NCBI RefSeq assembly: GCF_026341515.1
Contig: NZ_JAPEOK010000001.1
Span: 2,356,001 to 2,420,000, forward strand
Length of the DNA: 64,000 nucleotides
DNA from: Streptomyces sp. NBC_00878
Lineage (GTDB): Bacteria > Actinomycetota > Actinomycetes > Streptomycetales > Streptomycetaceae
Direction of reading: 5' to 3'
A program made the translations under genes and the position numbers. Under the pieces are notes generated by a model. That model saw only the letters and a list, made by a program, of their open reading frames with translations, was not told the DNA's origin and searched no databases. This document shows positions 1 to 9,022 of this stretch, piece by piece; position 1 is the first letter of the stretch, and every line of letters begins with the position of its first letter.

Positions 1-1154
1 GCCGGCGCCGACCGCAGATACCGCGCAAGCTCCGCACCGACCGCCCACCCGTCCTCCTCCACCCGCAGCGCCGGATCCCGGAGCGCCTCCGTCCCGGTCG
101 GCAGCATCCAGTCGCCGAGCGCGAGCCGCACCATGTTCCGCGGCTGGAGCAGGAAGTCGATGAACGCGGCGGCCTCCTCCTTGTGCGGACTGTCCTCCGC
201 GACGGACAAGGTCTGTGGACTCACCCCCTGAGTGAGCCCATCCGCTCCGGCCGGCGCGGGCAGCACCTGCCAGTCGAAGCCCTCCGGCGCCTGTTGCACG
301 ATCTGCTGCCGGTACGAGAACCCGAGCGGAACCATCGCGTACTTGCCGCCGAAGAAGCCGGGCAGTGTGTCGGATCCGCCGCTGCCGAGCGTCGAACTCG
401 ACGCGCTGCCATCGGTGTTGACCTGATCGTGAACAGTCCGAGGCACCACCTCGTCGGCCGCCCCGAACCGAATCCGCACCTTGCCGTCCGAGCCCCGATG
501 GAACAACTGCCCGCCGGTCGAGAGCGACAGGTCGAGGGTCGCCGACACGGGTTCCTTGAGCGGCCAGGCCACACCGTACTTCCCTTCCCCATCGCCCAGT
601 TCATCGGTGATCGCCCTGAACTCGTCCCAGGTCCACGGCTGTTCGGGCGTCGGAATCCGTACGCCGGACTCCCGCAACCACGTGGCGTTGGCGATCAGGA
701 CACGCGGCTCCTGGAGGAACGGCACGCCGTAGACCCCGTCCCCGAAGGTCACGGTCTCCCAACTCCGCTGCGGAATATCGGACTTGAGCCGCTCCGGCAG
801 GAGACCACGCAGATCCGCGAGATACCCGCCGTACGCGAAGTCCGCGAGGTCGTCCGAGGCGTCATGGATGATGTCCGGCGCCTCACCGCCCTCGAAGGAG
901 GTGAGCAGCTGGTCGTGAACGCTGTCCCAACTCCCCTGTACGTACTCGACCTTGACATCCGGATGTGCATCGTTCCATTCCTCCACCAGCTCCCTGTTGG
1001 CGTCGACGGACTCCTGCTGCCAGGCGAGGGACTGGAAGCGGAGGGTGACCCTGCCGTCCCGCGAGCCGCCGCCGTCGCCGTCGCCGCCGGTGCAGGCCGT
1101 ACAGCTCGTGAGCAGCAGCGCCACCACCATCGCGACGAGCCGTTTCGTCCGCAT
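1..1154 (-). CDS. ABC transporter sugar-type solute-binding lipoprotein (C-terminus off window)
   Basis: Extracellular binding protein of a carbohydrate-type ABC importer. The first ~25 residues are a lipoprotein signal (MRTKRLVAMVVALLLTSC) with a lipobox Cys, followed by a Gly/Asp-rich linker and a type-1 binding fold (VTLRFQSLAWQQESVDANRE, later WTWDEFRAITDEL, FIDFLLQPRN) as in the SBP_bac_1 family. Start ATG at 1154 overlaps the permease stop (TGATG), so the genes are translationally coupled. The 3' end lies before base 1. Substrate cannot be read from the sequence; family membership is clear, sugar specificity is inference. Confidence 0.9.
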   Translation of the reverse strand, partial: MRTKRLVAMVVALLLTSCTACTGGDGDGGGSRDGRVTLRFQSLAWQQESVDANRELVEEWNDAHPDVKVEYVQGSWDSVHDQLLTSFEGGEAPDIIHDASDDLADFAYGGYLADLRGLLPERLKSDIPQRSWETVTFGDGVYGVPFLQEPRVLIANATWLRESGVRIPTPEQPWTWDEFRAITDELGDGEGKYGVAWPLKEPVSATLDLSLSTGGQLFHRGSDGKVRIRFGAADEVVPRTVHDQVNTDGSASSSTLGSGGSDTLPGFFGGKYAMVPLGFSYRQQIVQQAPEGFDWQVLPAPAGADGLTQGVSPQTLSVAEDSPHKEEAAAFIDFLLQPRNMVRLALGDWMLPTGTEALRDPALRVEEDGWAVGAELARYLRSAP

Positions 1155-1987
1155 CAGCTCTTCACCGCCCCGGCGAGCATCCCGCCCGTGATCCGTTTCT
1201 GGATGACCGCGAAGACGACCAGCGAGGGCAGGGTCGCCAGGAACGCGGCCGCCGCGAGGGGCCCGAGGTCCGCCACGCCCTCCGCGCCGAGGAAGTGCGT
1301 GAGGACGACCGGAAGGGTCTGTTTCTCCGGGGTCTTGAGGAGCACCAGCGCGAAGAAGAACTCGTTCCACGCGCTGATGAACGCGAACAGCGCCGTGGCC
1401 ACGATCCCCGGCGCGAGCAGCGGGGCGGTGATCGAGACCAGCGTCCGCACCTTGCCGGCTCCGTCCACCGCCGCGGCCTCCTCCAGCTCGGTCGGCACGG
1501 CCCGTACGTACCCCACGAGCATCCACAGCGCGAACGGCAGCGCCCACACCACGTACACCATGATCAGACCCGCTACGGAGTTGATCAGCCGCAGGTTCTT
1601 CAGGACCAGGAACAGCGGGATGATCACCAGGGCGAACGGGAACGCCTGGCTGACCACGACCCAGCCGGTCGCCGCCTTCGCGAGCCGCGTGCGGTGCCGG
1701 GCCATGACGTACGCCATCGGGGTCGCGATCAGTACGGCGATCACCGCCGCGCCGACCGCCGCGATCAGCGAGTTCAACGCGGCGTCCAGCAGCGGCTGTT
1801 CGTCGAAGGCCTGCCGGAAGTTGGCGAGGGTCGGGTCCTTGGGGATCCAGGTCGGATGCAGACTCCCCAGCTCGCGCGGCGGTTTGAAGGCGGTGGAGAT
1901 CAGCCAGAGGAAGGGGAATGCGAGGAAGACGAGATACCCGAGGAGGGCGAGGTACTGGCTCGCGCGAGCCGATTTCCGTGTCCTCAC
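1154..1987 (-). CDS. ABC transporter permease, MalG/UgpE-like
   Basis: Inner-membrane subunit of the same importer, 277 aa. Six predicted membrane spans, and the EAA loop that docks to the ATPase is visible as LEEAAAVDGAG about two thirds along. Starts with GTG at 1987, overlapping the upstream permease stop in GTGA. No ATPase gene is present in the cluster, which fits Streptomyces sugar importers that share a common MsiK ATPase (known for the family, not shown here). Confidence 0.92.
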   Translation of the reverse strand: MRTRKSARASQYLALLGYLVFLAFPFLWLISTAFKPPRELGSLHPTWIPKDPTLANFRQAFDEQPLLDAALNSLIAAVGAAVIAVLIATPMAYVMARHRTRLAKAATGWVVVSQAFPFALVIIPLFLVLKNLRLINSVAGLIMVYVVWALPFALWMLVGYVRAVPTELEEAAAVDGAGKVRTLVSITAPLLAPGIVATALFAFISAWNEFFFALVLLKTPEKQTLPVVLTHFLGAEGVADLGPLAAAAFLATLPSLVVFAVIQKRITGGMLAGAVKS

Positions 1988-2964
1988 GCGTCCTCGCCTC
2001 CCCTCAGCCGGCCGACCAGGTAGAGGGCGAGGATCACCGAGATCACCGCGACCATCACGCATCCCATCGCCGCCGCGTAGCCGAACTGCCCGTAGCGGAA
2101 GGCCTCTTCGTACGCGAACAGCATCGGCAGCCGGGTGCGACCGCCCGGCCCGCCGTTGGTCAGGACGTACACCAGGGCGAATGAATTGAAGTTCCAGATG
2201 AAACTGAGCGCGGTGATGGCGAGCGCTACCGGTTTGAGGGCGGGCCAGGTCACCGTGCGGAAGCGGCGCCAGGCGCCCGCGCCGTCCATCGCCGCGGCCT
2301 CGTGCAGTTCGTGCGGGGTGTTCTGCAGTCCGGCGAGCAGGGCGACCGTCGTCTGGGGCATGCCCGCCCAGACGCCGACCACGATTACCGCGGGCAGGGC
2401 GGTGGCCAGACCGCTCAGCCAGTCGCGGCCCTCGCCCAGGCCCAGGTCGCGGATGGTCTCGTTGAGGATGCCCGCGTCCGGGTTGTAGACGAGCCGCCAC
2501 ATGATGCCGACCACCACCTCGGGCATCGCCCACGGGATGATCGCGAGCGACCGCGCCAGCCAGCGGAAGCGGAGGTTCTCGTTGAGCAGCAGGGCGAGGC
2601 CGAGGGCGAGGAGGAACTGCGGGATCGTCACCCCCACCGCCCACAGCAGACCGATCCGGAACGAGTCCCAGAACAGGGTGTCGTGCAGCAGGTCCTGGAA
2701 GTTGAGGGTCCCGATCCACTGCGTGGGCTCGGTGCGGCCCGACTGGGAGTCGGTGAACGCCAGCGCGATGCCGTAGAGGAGCGGTCCGACGCTGAGCACC
2801 AGGATCGGGATCAGCGCGGGCAGCACCAGGAACCAGGCGCCGTGGTCGACGAGGCGGCCACCACCCGGGCCATCGCCTCCGCCCGGCGCACCCCTCGCCG
2901 ACCGTTTCACCGACCGCTTCACCGACCGCTTACCTGACCGCTTTCGCACGGTCGCCAATGTCAC
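1984..2964 (-). CDS. ABC transporter permease, MalF/UgpA-like
   Basis: First gene of the importer operon, 326 aa, membrane permease with the EAA-type motif LHEAAAMDGAGAWRRF. The N-terminus carries a short basic repeat (KRSVKRSVKRSARG, residues ~12-25) encoded by tandem 12-bp units, then a Gly-rich stretch before the first membrane span (WFLVLPALIPILVLSVG). The repeat could be cytoplasmic and is probably not essential. Promoter must lie in 2965-3178, shared with the divergent kinase-like gene. Confidence 0.92.
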   Translation of the reverse strand: MTLATVRKRSGKRSVKRSVKRSARGAPGGGDGPGGGRLVDHGAWFLVLPALIPILVLSVGPLLYGIALAFTDSQSGRTEPTQWIGTLNFQDLLHDTLFWDSFRIGLLWAVGVTIPQFLLALGLALLLNENLRFRWLARSLAIIPWAMPEVVVGIMWRLVYNPDAGILNETIRDLGLGEGRDWLSGLATALPAVIVVGVWAGMPQTTVALLAGLQNTPHELHEAAAMDGAGAWRRFRTVTWPALKPVALAITALSFIWNFNSFALVYVLTNGGPGGRTRLPMLFAYEEAFRYGQFGYAAAMGCVMVAVISVILALYLVGRLRGGEDA

Positions 2965-3178
2965 GAAACCATCCCCTCTGGGCTGCTCGTGTCGGTCTGG
3001 CCGTCCCGGCGGCCCTCGTCATCGTGCTGACGTACTGACACGCCGTCAAGGCAGCGCGCACACCCTCCCGAGGGCTCCCACCAGTGCGAATGCGACACTG
3101 GGCGGCGCATGGCGGGATCTCGACCGCCGACACGACGAAACCACGAGAAACACGGACTCCACGAGCGAGAGGCGAGTG

Positions 3179-4030
3179 ATGGACGAGGCACAGGCGCGGG
3201 ACGTGCTCGCCGAAGCGGGGTTCGACCGGGGCGCGGAGCTGCTCGCGCTGGGCGAGAACGCCGTGTTCGCGGCCGGTGACCTGGTGGTCAAGGTGGGGCG
3301 CGACGCCGAACTCCTGGACCGGGCGCGGCGGGAACTGGCCATCGCCGCCTGGCTCGCGGAGGCGGGCGTCCCCGCGGTGCGGGCCGCCGAATCCGAGGCA
3401 CGGTCCGTCGCCGGTCACCCGGTGACGGTGTGGCATCGGCTGCCCAGTTCCGTACGCCCCGCCGAACCCGGCGATCTGGCCGAGCTGCTGCGACTGGTGC
3501 ACGCCCTGCCCGCCCCTTCCTTCACGCTGCCGCGCCGCGAGTTGCTGGGCGGGGTCGAGCGGTGGCTGCGGCTCGCGGGTGACGCGATCGACCCGGCGGA
3601 CGCCGCGTTCCTGCGGGACCGGCGCGACGGCTTCGCCACGGCCGCCGCCGCGCTCACCCCGCATCTGCAGCCGGGCCCGATCCACGGTGACGCGCTGCCC
3701 CGCAACGTCCACGTCGGCCCCGACGGGCCGGTCCTGGTCGACCTGGAGACCTTCTCCACCGACCTGCGTGAACACGACCTCGTGGTGATGGCGCTGTCCC
3801 GCGACCGGTACGGGCTGCCCGCCGAGGCATACGACGCGTTCACCGGGACGTACGGCTGGGACGTACGCGAGTGGGCCGGGTGCGGGGTGCTGCGCGGGGC
3901 CCGCGAGACGGCCAGCTGCGCCTGGGTCGCCCAGCACGCACCGACCAATCCGAAGGCGCTGGCGGAGTTCGTGCGCCGGGTGGCGTCACTGCGGGACGGC
4001 GACGAAACGGTTCGCTGGTATCCCTTCTGA
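3179..4030 (+). CDS. Aminoglycoside phosphotransferase (APH) family protein
   Basis: Protein of ~283 aa with the APH/choline-kinase fold: Gly-rich lobe near the N-terminus (LGENAVFAAGDLVVKVG), catalytic HGDALPRNVHV around residue 170 and the metal-binding DLETF where DFG-like residues sit. Likely phosphorylates a small hydroxylated or amino compound; nothing shows that it confers drug resistance. ATG 3179 is preferred over GTG 3176 because GAGAGG lies five bases upstream of it. Divergent from the ABC importer. Confidence 0.85.
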   Translation: MDEAQARDVLAEAGFDRGAELLALGENAVFAAGDLVVKVGRDAELLDRARRELAIAAWLAEAGVPAVRAAESEARSVAGHPVTVWHRLPSSVRPAEPGDLAELLRLVHALPAPSFTLPRRELLGGVERWLRLAGDAIDPADAAFLRDRRDGFATAAAALTPHLQPGPIHGDALPRNVHVGPDGPVLVDLETFSTDLREHDLVVMALSRDRYGLPAEAYDAFTGTYGWDVREWAGCGVLRGARETASCAWVAQHAPTNPKALAEFVRRVASLRDGDETVRWYPF

Positions 4031-4242
4031 GGCCGCTCCCCGGGGCTGCTCCCTTCAAGAGTGAGTGCTGGGGCTGGATGCGGTTGTCCGCTGTGTGCCG
4101 GGAGGGTCTCCTCGGTCATGGGTGTGTTGTGGGCTGCCGTTCTCCGGGAGGGGAACGGAGGTTCTTGGGTCGAATGGGTGACCTTTGCGGGGGTGCTCGT
4201 TGACTGCGGTGACGGGTTCTTCGGCCGGGCGGGGGTGAACGG

Positions 4243-5877
4243 GTGGGTGGGCTGCGGGAGTTGGCGGTGTCGTTCGTGGTGCCCGGTCCCGCCGGGGTAG
4301 CTGTCCGGGACCGGCTGCGGGTGAGCGAGTCGGATGCGGCGGTGCTGGCCGAGGTCGGTGTCTTCCTCGGGTCGCTGGCGTCTGGTGATCTCGCGGAGCG
4401 GTCCCGGCAGGGGCTGACGCATGATGCGGCTGGGTGGGCGGTGCGCAAGCGGGAGCTGACGGGGAAGTCGTCGGCGCGTTGGGCGGGCAGTATCACCAGG
4501 GCCACGCATGATCAGTGGTCGCTGGCGAGGCGCGGGCAGGCCGCGTATCTGGGCTGGTTGCGGGGGCAGGTCGTCTCGGTCGAGGCGCGGCTGGCCAGGC
4601 CGCTGGGTGCCAAGGGGAACAAGCGCGAGGGGCTGGCGCGCGGCTATGGCTCCCGGAGTGAGTGGCATGCCAAGTCCCGCCGCCTGCAAACCCTCAAGGA
4701 CCGGTTGGCGGTGGTGGAGCGTGACTGGGCGGCGGGCCGGGTGCGTGTGGTGCGGGGCGGCAAGCGGCTCGCCAACGCCCGCCACCACCTGGCGGCGGCC
4801 GGGCTGAGTGAGCAGGAGTGGCGGGAGCGGTGGCAGGCGGAGCGGATGTTCCTGGCCGCTGACGGGGAGTCCGGCAAACGCTTCGGGAACGAGACCATCC
4901 GCGTCACCGACACCGGCCGGCTCTCGATCAAGCTCCCTGCCCCGCTGGCGCACCTGGCCAACGCACCGCACGGCCGGTACGTGCTCGAAGCGACCGTGCG
5001 GTTCCGGCACCGGGGTGCGGAGTGGCGTGACCGGATCACGGCGAACCGGGCGGTGGCCTACCGCATCCACCACGACACGGCACGCGGACGCTGGTATGTG
5101 ACCGCCGCTTGGCAGCGCGCTGCCGTTCCCGCCATGCCGCTGGAGGCGGCGCTGGCCCGGGGTGTGGTCGGGGTGGACATGAACGACGACCACCTCGCCG
5201 CCTGGCACCTCGACGTGCACGGCAACCCGGTCGGCGCACCGCAGCGCTTCTCCTACGACCTCACCGGCAACGCGGAGCACCGGGATGCGCAGATCCGGCA
5301 CGCGCTGACCCGTCTGCTGCACCACACCCGCCGCTGCGGGGCCGCCGCGATCGCCATCGAGGACCTCGACTTCACCGACGGCACAAGCCGGGAGCGGCAC
5401 GGCCGCAACAAACGCTTCCGCCGCCTGCTCTCCCGCTTCCCCACCGCCAAACTCCGCGCCCGGCTCGTCTCGATGGCAGCCGAGCAGGACATCGCCGTCG
5501 TCGCGGTCGACCCGGCCTACACCTCCCGCTGGGGTGCCCAGCACTGGCAGAAACCCCTCACCACACCGACTCGCAAGATTTCCCGGCACGATGCGGCAAG
5601 CATCGCGATCGGGCGACGCGCCCTCGGACACCCGATCAAGCGACGGACGGCACCGCCCCCACACCACCAGAGTGATGGTGCGGGGCATCGGACCGCCCAG
5701 GCCCGACCGGACACCCGACAGCGCGAGGAAACCCGCCCCCACCCACCCGGACCACGCACCAGATGCGCGCCGCCGGACCGTGGAGCGAACGCGGGAGACC
5801 AGCGTGCCCAACACCGTTCGGGGCACACGGCCGAGCAGCAGTCCTGGCAACAGGACTCAATCCCGCTCAGTCTCTAG
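4243..5877 (+). CDS. TnpB-related RuvC-fold protein (IS200/IS605 accessory type), no zinc finger
   Basis: 544 aa protein of the Streptomyces TnpB-related family. Three RuvC acidic positions can be placed: D312 (GVDMNDDH), E373 (AIEDLDF) and D450 (SRHDAASIAIG), so the nuclease site looks intact. The CxxC...CxxC zinc ribbon that classical TnpB carries between the last two motifs is absent: that stretch (DPAYTSRWGAQHW) has no Cys. TnpB proteins are RNA-guided nucleases in IS200/IS605 elements; no TnpA transposase is adjacent, so this copy is non-autonomous or domesticated. Frame is closed just upstream of 4213, so start is GTG 4243 or slightly later. It ends next to a decapitated EamA gene. Confidence 0.85.
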   Translation: MGGLRELAVSFVVPGPAGVAVRDRLRVSESDAAVLAEVGVFLGSLASGDLAERSRQGLTHDAAGWAVRKRELTGKSSARWAGSITRATHDQWSLARRGQAAYLGWLRGQVVSVEARLARPLGAKGNKREGLARGYGSRSEWHAKSRRLQTLKDRLAVVERDWAAGRVRVVRGGKRLANARHHLAAAGLSEQEWRERWQAERMFLAADGESGKRFGNETIRVTDTGRLSIKLPAPLAHLANAPHGRYVLEATVRFRHRGAEWRDRITANRAVAYRIHHDTARGRWYVTAAWQRAAVPAMPLEAALARGVVGVDMNDDHLAAWHLDVHGNPVGAPQRFSYDLTGNAEHRDAQIRHALTRLLHHTRRCGAAAIAIEDLDFTDGTSRERHGRNKRFRRLLSRFPTAKLRARLVSMAAEQDIAVVAVDPAYTSRWGAQHWQKPLTTPTRKISRHDAASIAIGRRALGHPIKRRTAPPPHHQSDGAGHRTAQARPDTRQREETRPHPPGPRTRCAPPDRGANAGDQRAQHRSGHTAEQQSWQQDSIPLSL

Positions 5878-5878
5878 G

Positions 5879-6838
5879 AACGGTTCCAGCTATCTGTCCG
5901 CCCAGACGGCCACCGCCGTACTGCCCGTTCTGGTGGTGCTCTTCGCGCGGTACGCCCTGTCCGCGCTCGCCTGTCTCGGTCTGGTCGCCGCCGACCGGAG
6001 GTCCGGCGGATGGACCCGAGACGAGCTCCGGATCGGCGTGCCGCTGGGCGTCACCCAGGCGGCCGTCCTGGTCGTGGAGACGTACGGCGTCGCCCGCACG
6101 AGTGCGGCCAACGCGGGGCTGATCATCAGCCTGACCATCGTGATCACTCCCCTCCTCGACCGCACGGGCCACCGCGGCGGCCTCCCCCTGTCCTTCTACG
6201 CGGCCGCCGGCGTCTGCCTGCTGGCCGTCGGTCTCCTGATGTCGGGCAACGGCTTCCACGCGCCCCGTCTCGGCGACCTGCTGATGCTCGCCGCCGCGCT
6301 GATCCGGGCGGTGCATGTCGCACTCGTCGGCCGGCTCACCGTGAACCGTGCGATCCGCCCGCTGCGGCTGACCACCGTGCAGACCCTCGTCGGCTCGGCG
6401 CTGTTCCTGCTGCCGGCGTCCGGCGAACTGTCCACGCTCGCCCACATCGGCTTGGCGGGCTGGGCCCAGCTGCTCTATCTCGCCCTGTTCTGCAGTGTGT
6501 TCGCCTTTCTCGCACAGACCTGGGCCGTCCAGCGCACCTCCGCGAGCCGGGCCAGCCTCCTGCTGGGCACCGAGCCGATCTGGGCCGCAGCCGTGGGAAT
6601 CACCCTGGCCGGCGACCACTTCACCCCGCTCACGGGTCTCGGCGCGGCGATGATGGTCGCCGGAACGTACTGGGGCCAGTCCATCGAACGCGCCCACCGC
6701 GCCGCCACCTCCGAGGGGGCTCGGCCGCCGTCGACGGCGTCGGCCCCTTCAGAGACCCGCACCGTTCAGGGGCGCGGGGCTGTGACATCTGCGGCTCCGC
6801 CGCGTGGGCGCGACAAGCCACAACCAACCCGCAGGTGA
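5879..6838 (+). pseudogene. EamA/DMT-family transporter lacking its N-terminus
   Basis: Reads as the drug/metabolite transporter family from the end of the first membrane span (GSSYLSAQTATAVLPVLVVL) through about nine hydrophobic spans to the C-terminal EamA repeat (LLLGTEPIWAAAVGITLAGD). The usual start and first ~25-30 residues are missing; upstream in-frame sequence belongs to the 3' end of tnpB read in another frame. An in-frame GTG at 5804 with GGGAG before it could restart translation as a chimera, so residual expression is possible. The last ~25 codons run into a dispersed intergenic repeat. I call it broken by the tnpB element. Confidence 0.7.
6766..6834 (+). repeat. Dispersed Streptomyces intergenic repeat, copy A
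   Basis: About 69 bp shared with 13575-13644 (same bases apart from a few changes), both ending ACCCGCAG, and lying at gene 3' ends. It contains GC-rich inverted segments and may act as a terminator or a palindromic repeat element. Confidence 0.75.
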
Positions 6839-6851
6839 CGAACGACCCCCG

Positions 6852-7595
6852 TCAACGTCCGCTCCCCGCGGAGCGTTGCTCCGCGTCCGACAGGTCCCGC
6901 AGCGGCCACACCCCGTCCACCACCGCCGTCTCGTCCCCCTTGCTGCGCAGGAAGCTCTGGAAGTCGGCCGCCCATTCCGCGTACCACTCGATCTGGCGGC
7001 GGTGCAGCTCCGCCGGGCCGAGGGCCGCGACCTTGGGGTGGCGGGCGGCTATCGCGCCGGCGAGACGGGCCGCCGCCAGGGCGTCCGCCGAGGCGTCGTG
7101 GGCGGAGTCGAGCGTGATCCCGTACTCCACGCAGACCGCTTCGAGATTCCGCTTGCCGCGGCGGTAGCGGTCCACGGAGCGGTCGATCGTGTACGGGTCG
7201 ATGACCGGCGCGGGATCGACTCCGCCGAGCCGGTCGCGCAGTGACGGCAGTCCGTACCTCCGCAGTTCGGCGGAGAGCAGGGTCAGGTCGAAGGCCGCGT
7301 TGTACGCCACGACCGGGACGCCCGACTGCCAGTACGAGACGAGGACCGAGGCGATCGCGTCGGCCACCTGGTCGGCGGGCCTGCCCTCGGCCGTCGCCCT
7401 TTCGTTGCTGATCCCGTGCACCGCCACCGCGTCCGCCGGGATCTCGACTCCCGGGTCGGCGAGCCATTCGCGGTGCCCTACCGGCTCTGTCCCCCTGACC
7501 TCGATCACGGCCCCGGTGACGATGCGCGCCTCGCGCGGATCCGTCCCGGTCGTCTCCAGGTCGAAGCCGACCAGCAGCTCCCCGTGCCAACCCAT
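6852..7595 (-). CDS. DEDDh 3'-5' exonuclease (DnaQ/epsilon-like)
   Basis: 247 aa exonuclease. The DEDDh residues are visible: D and E in GFDLETTGTD near the N-terminus, D in AYNAAFDLTLL, and H plus D in DSAHDASADALAAARLAG. Acts on DNA or RNA 3' ends with two metals; a role in repair or RNA trimming cannot be distinguished. Start chosen at MGWHGELL (GAAGGGGG 5-6 bases upstream) instead of an ATG 11 codons earlier, which has its Shine-Dalgarno too close. Downstream of, and same strand as, the HEPN gene. Confidence 0.85.
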   Translation of the reverse strand: MGWHGELLVGFDLETTGTDPREARIVTGAVIEVRGTEPVGHREWLADPGVEIPADAVAVHGISNERATAEGRPADQVADAIASVLVSYWQSGVPVVAYNAAFDLTLLSAELRRYGLPSLRDRLGGVDPAPVIDPYTIDRSVDRYRRGKRNLEAVCVEYGITLDSAHDASADALAAARLAGAIAARHPKVAALGPAELHRRQIEWYAEWAADFQSFLRSKGDETAVVDGVWPLRDLSDAEQRSAGSGR

Positions 7596-7687
7596 GCCGG
7601 CCCCCTTCTTCGTGGTGCGATCCCCCATGACCTCCACGATCCCATGGGCCACTGACAATCCGAGGACCGCATTCCGCTTGACGCCTG

Positions 7688-8920
7688 TCAGGACACAGGC
7701 CGCGAATCGGCCCAAGCCACCTCGAACTCCTCGCGATACGTCCCGAAAAGCCCCTCTTCACCGGCCTCGTCCGGCTTCAACACCCGCCCCCCGCCGCGCA
7801 GTACGAGCACCGGCGCCTCCATCCCGCGCGTCCGGCGCAGATACGACTGCACGACCGCTATGCCGTCCGAGCCGTCCCCGTCGACGAGGTACGCCGTGAA
7901 GCGGGGCGTCTCGTCGTAGACCTGGATCTCGAAGGCGCCGGGATCGCGCAGCCGGGCCCGGACCCGGCGCATGTGCAGGATGTTCATCTCGACGGAGCGG
8001 CTCAACTCACCCCGCTTGATGCCGAGTTCGCGCTCGCGGCGCTTCACCGCACTGGACGCGGGGTTCAGGAACAGCAGCCGCACCCGGCAGCCGGACTCGG
8101 CCAGCCTGACGAGCCGCCGGCCCGAGAAGTTCTGTACGAGGAGGTTGAGGCCGATACCGATGGCGTCGAGGCGGCGGGCACCGCCGAAGATGTCCTCGGC
8201 GGGGAACTGCCGCATCAGCCGCACCCGGTCCGAGTGCACGCCCACCACGTCCGCGTACCGGTCGCCGACCAGTTCCTCGACCGCGTCGACCGGCAGCCGG
8301 CGCGCGGACGGTACGTCACTGCCCGCGCCGAGTATTTCCAGGAGCTTCGCGGAGGCGCGCTCGGCCTGGGCGAGGACGGCCTCGGACAGGGCCCGGTTCC
8401 GCGAGACGACGTTGCGGGTGACTTCCAGTTCGTCCAGGGCGAGTTCGACGTCCCGGCGCTCCTCGAAGTACGGCTCGAAGCACGGCCAGTGCTGCACCAT
8501 CAGCTCGCGCAGCTGGGGCAGCGTGAGGAAGCTGAGGACGTTGTCGTCGGCCGGGTCGAGCAAGTAGCCCTTGCGGCGGCTGACTTCGCGGACGGCGACG
8601 GCCCGCTGCACCCACTCCTGCCCGGCGGGTCCGGCGGCGGCGACCACCCAGTCGTCCTCGCCGTGGACGGGCTCGTAGATCGGGCGGAGAACAGCGGCCA
8701 CGACCGCGCGCAGCCGCTGTTCGACGAGGTTCAGCCAGATGTAGGCCCGGCCGGCCCGCTGGGCGCGCGTACGCACCTCACGCCAGGCGTCGGCGCCCCA
8801 GTCCAGCTCCGCTCCGATCTCCATCGGTCGCGCCAGGGACACCGCGCCCGGTGGGGCATCCGTGGAGCTCCCCTCGTGACCGCCGTCACCAGGGGGCAAC
8901 TCCAGCCCTCCGGACCCCAC
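7688..8920 (-). CDS. SAV2148-family HEPN domain protein
   Basis: About 410 aa protein of the SAV2148 family, which is highly conserved in Streptomyces. The N-terminal half (AYIWLNLVEQRLRAVVAAVL onward) is the HEPN-type helical domain; the C-terminal half is a mixed region with RLVRLAESGCRVRLLFLNP and VYDETPRFTAYLVDGDG, resembling phospholipase-D/DUF-like nucleotide-sensing domains. HEPN proteins are often RNases, but I cannot point to a clear Rx4-6H motif, so catalysis is unproven. GTG 8920 has AAGGCGG upstream. Followed 92 bases later by the exonuclease gene, so the two may be co-transcribed. Confidence 0.8.
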   Translation of the reverse strand: MGSGGLELPPGDGGHEGSSTDAPPGAVSLARPMEIGAELDWGADAWREVRTRAQRAGRAYIWLNLVEQRLRAVVAAVLRPIYEPVHGEDDWVVAAAGPAGQEWVQRAVAVREVSRRKGYLLDPADDNVLSFLTLPQLRELMVQHWPCFEPYFEERRDVELALDELEVTRNVVSRNRALSEAVLAQAERASAKLLEILGAGSDVPSARRLPVDAVEELVGDRYADVVGVHSDRVRLMRQFPAEDIFGGARRLDAIGIGLNLLVQNFSGRRLVRLAESGCRVRLLFLNPASSAVKRRERELGIKRGELSRSVEMNILHMRRVRARLRDPGAFEIQVYDETPRFTAYLVDGDGSDGIAVVQSYLRRTRGMEAPVLVLRGGGRVLKPDEAGEEGLFGTYREEFEVAWADSRPVS

Positions 8921-9022
8921 CCGCGCACCGCCTTCCGCTCCCCCGAGCACTCCCCCAGCCAACGATCAAGGAAGGGTACTCCGGGAGCGGCGGACGGTGC
9001 AGCCGGATGGACAGGTCGTTTC

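Noticed and set aside
3179..4030. Antibiotic resistance gene
   Set aside because: APH-like fold only; no similarity to a specific drug kinase can be shown from sequence alone.
3415..5850. 811-codon minus-strand frame opposite the APH and tnpB genes
   Set aside because: No recognisable domain; tnpB on the other strand has three ordered RuvC motifs.
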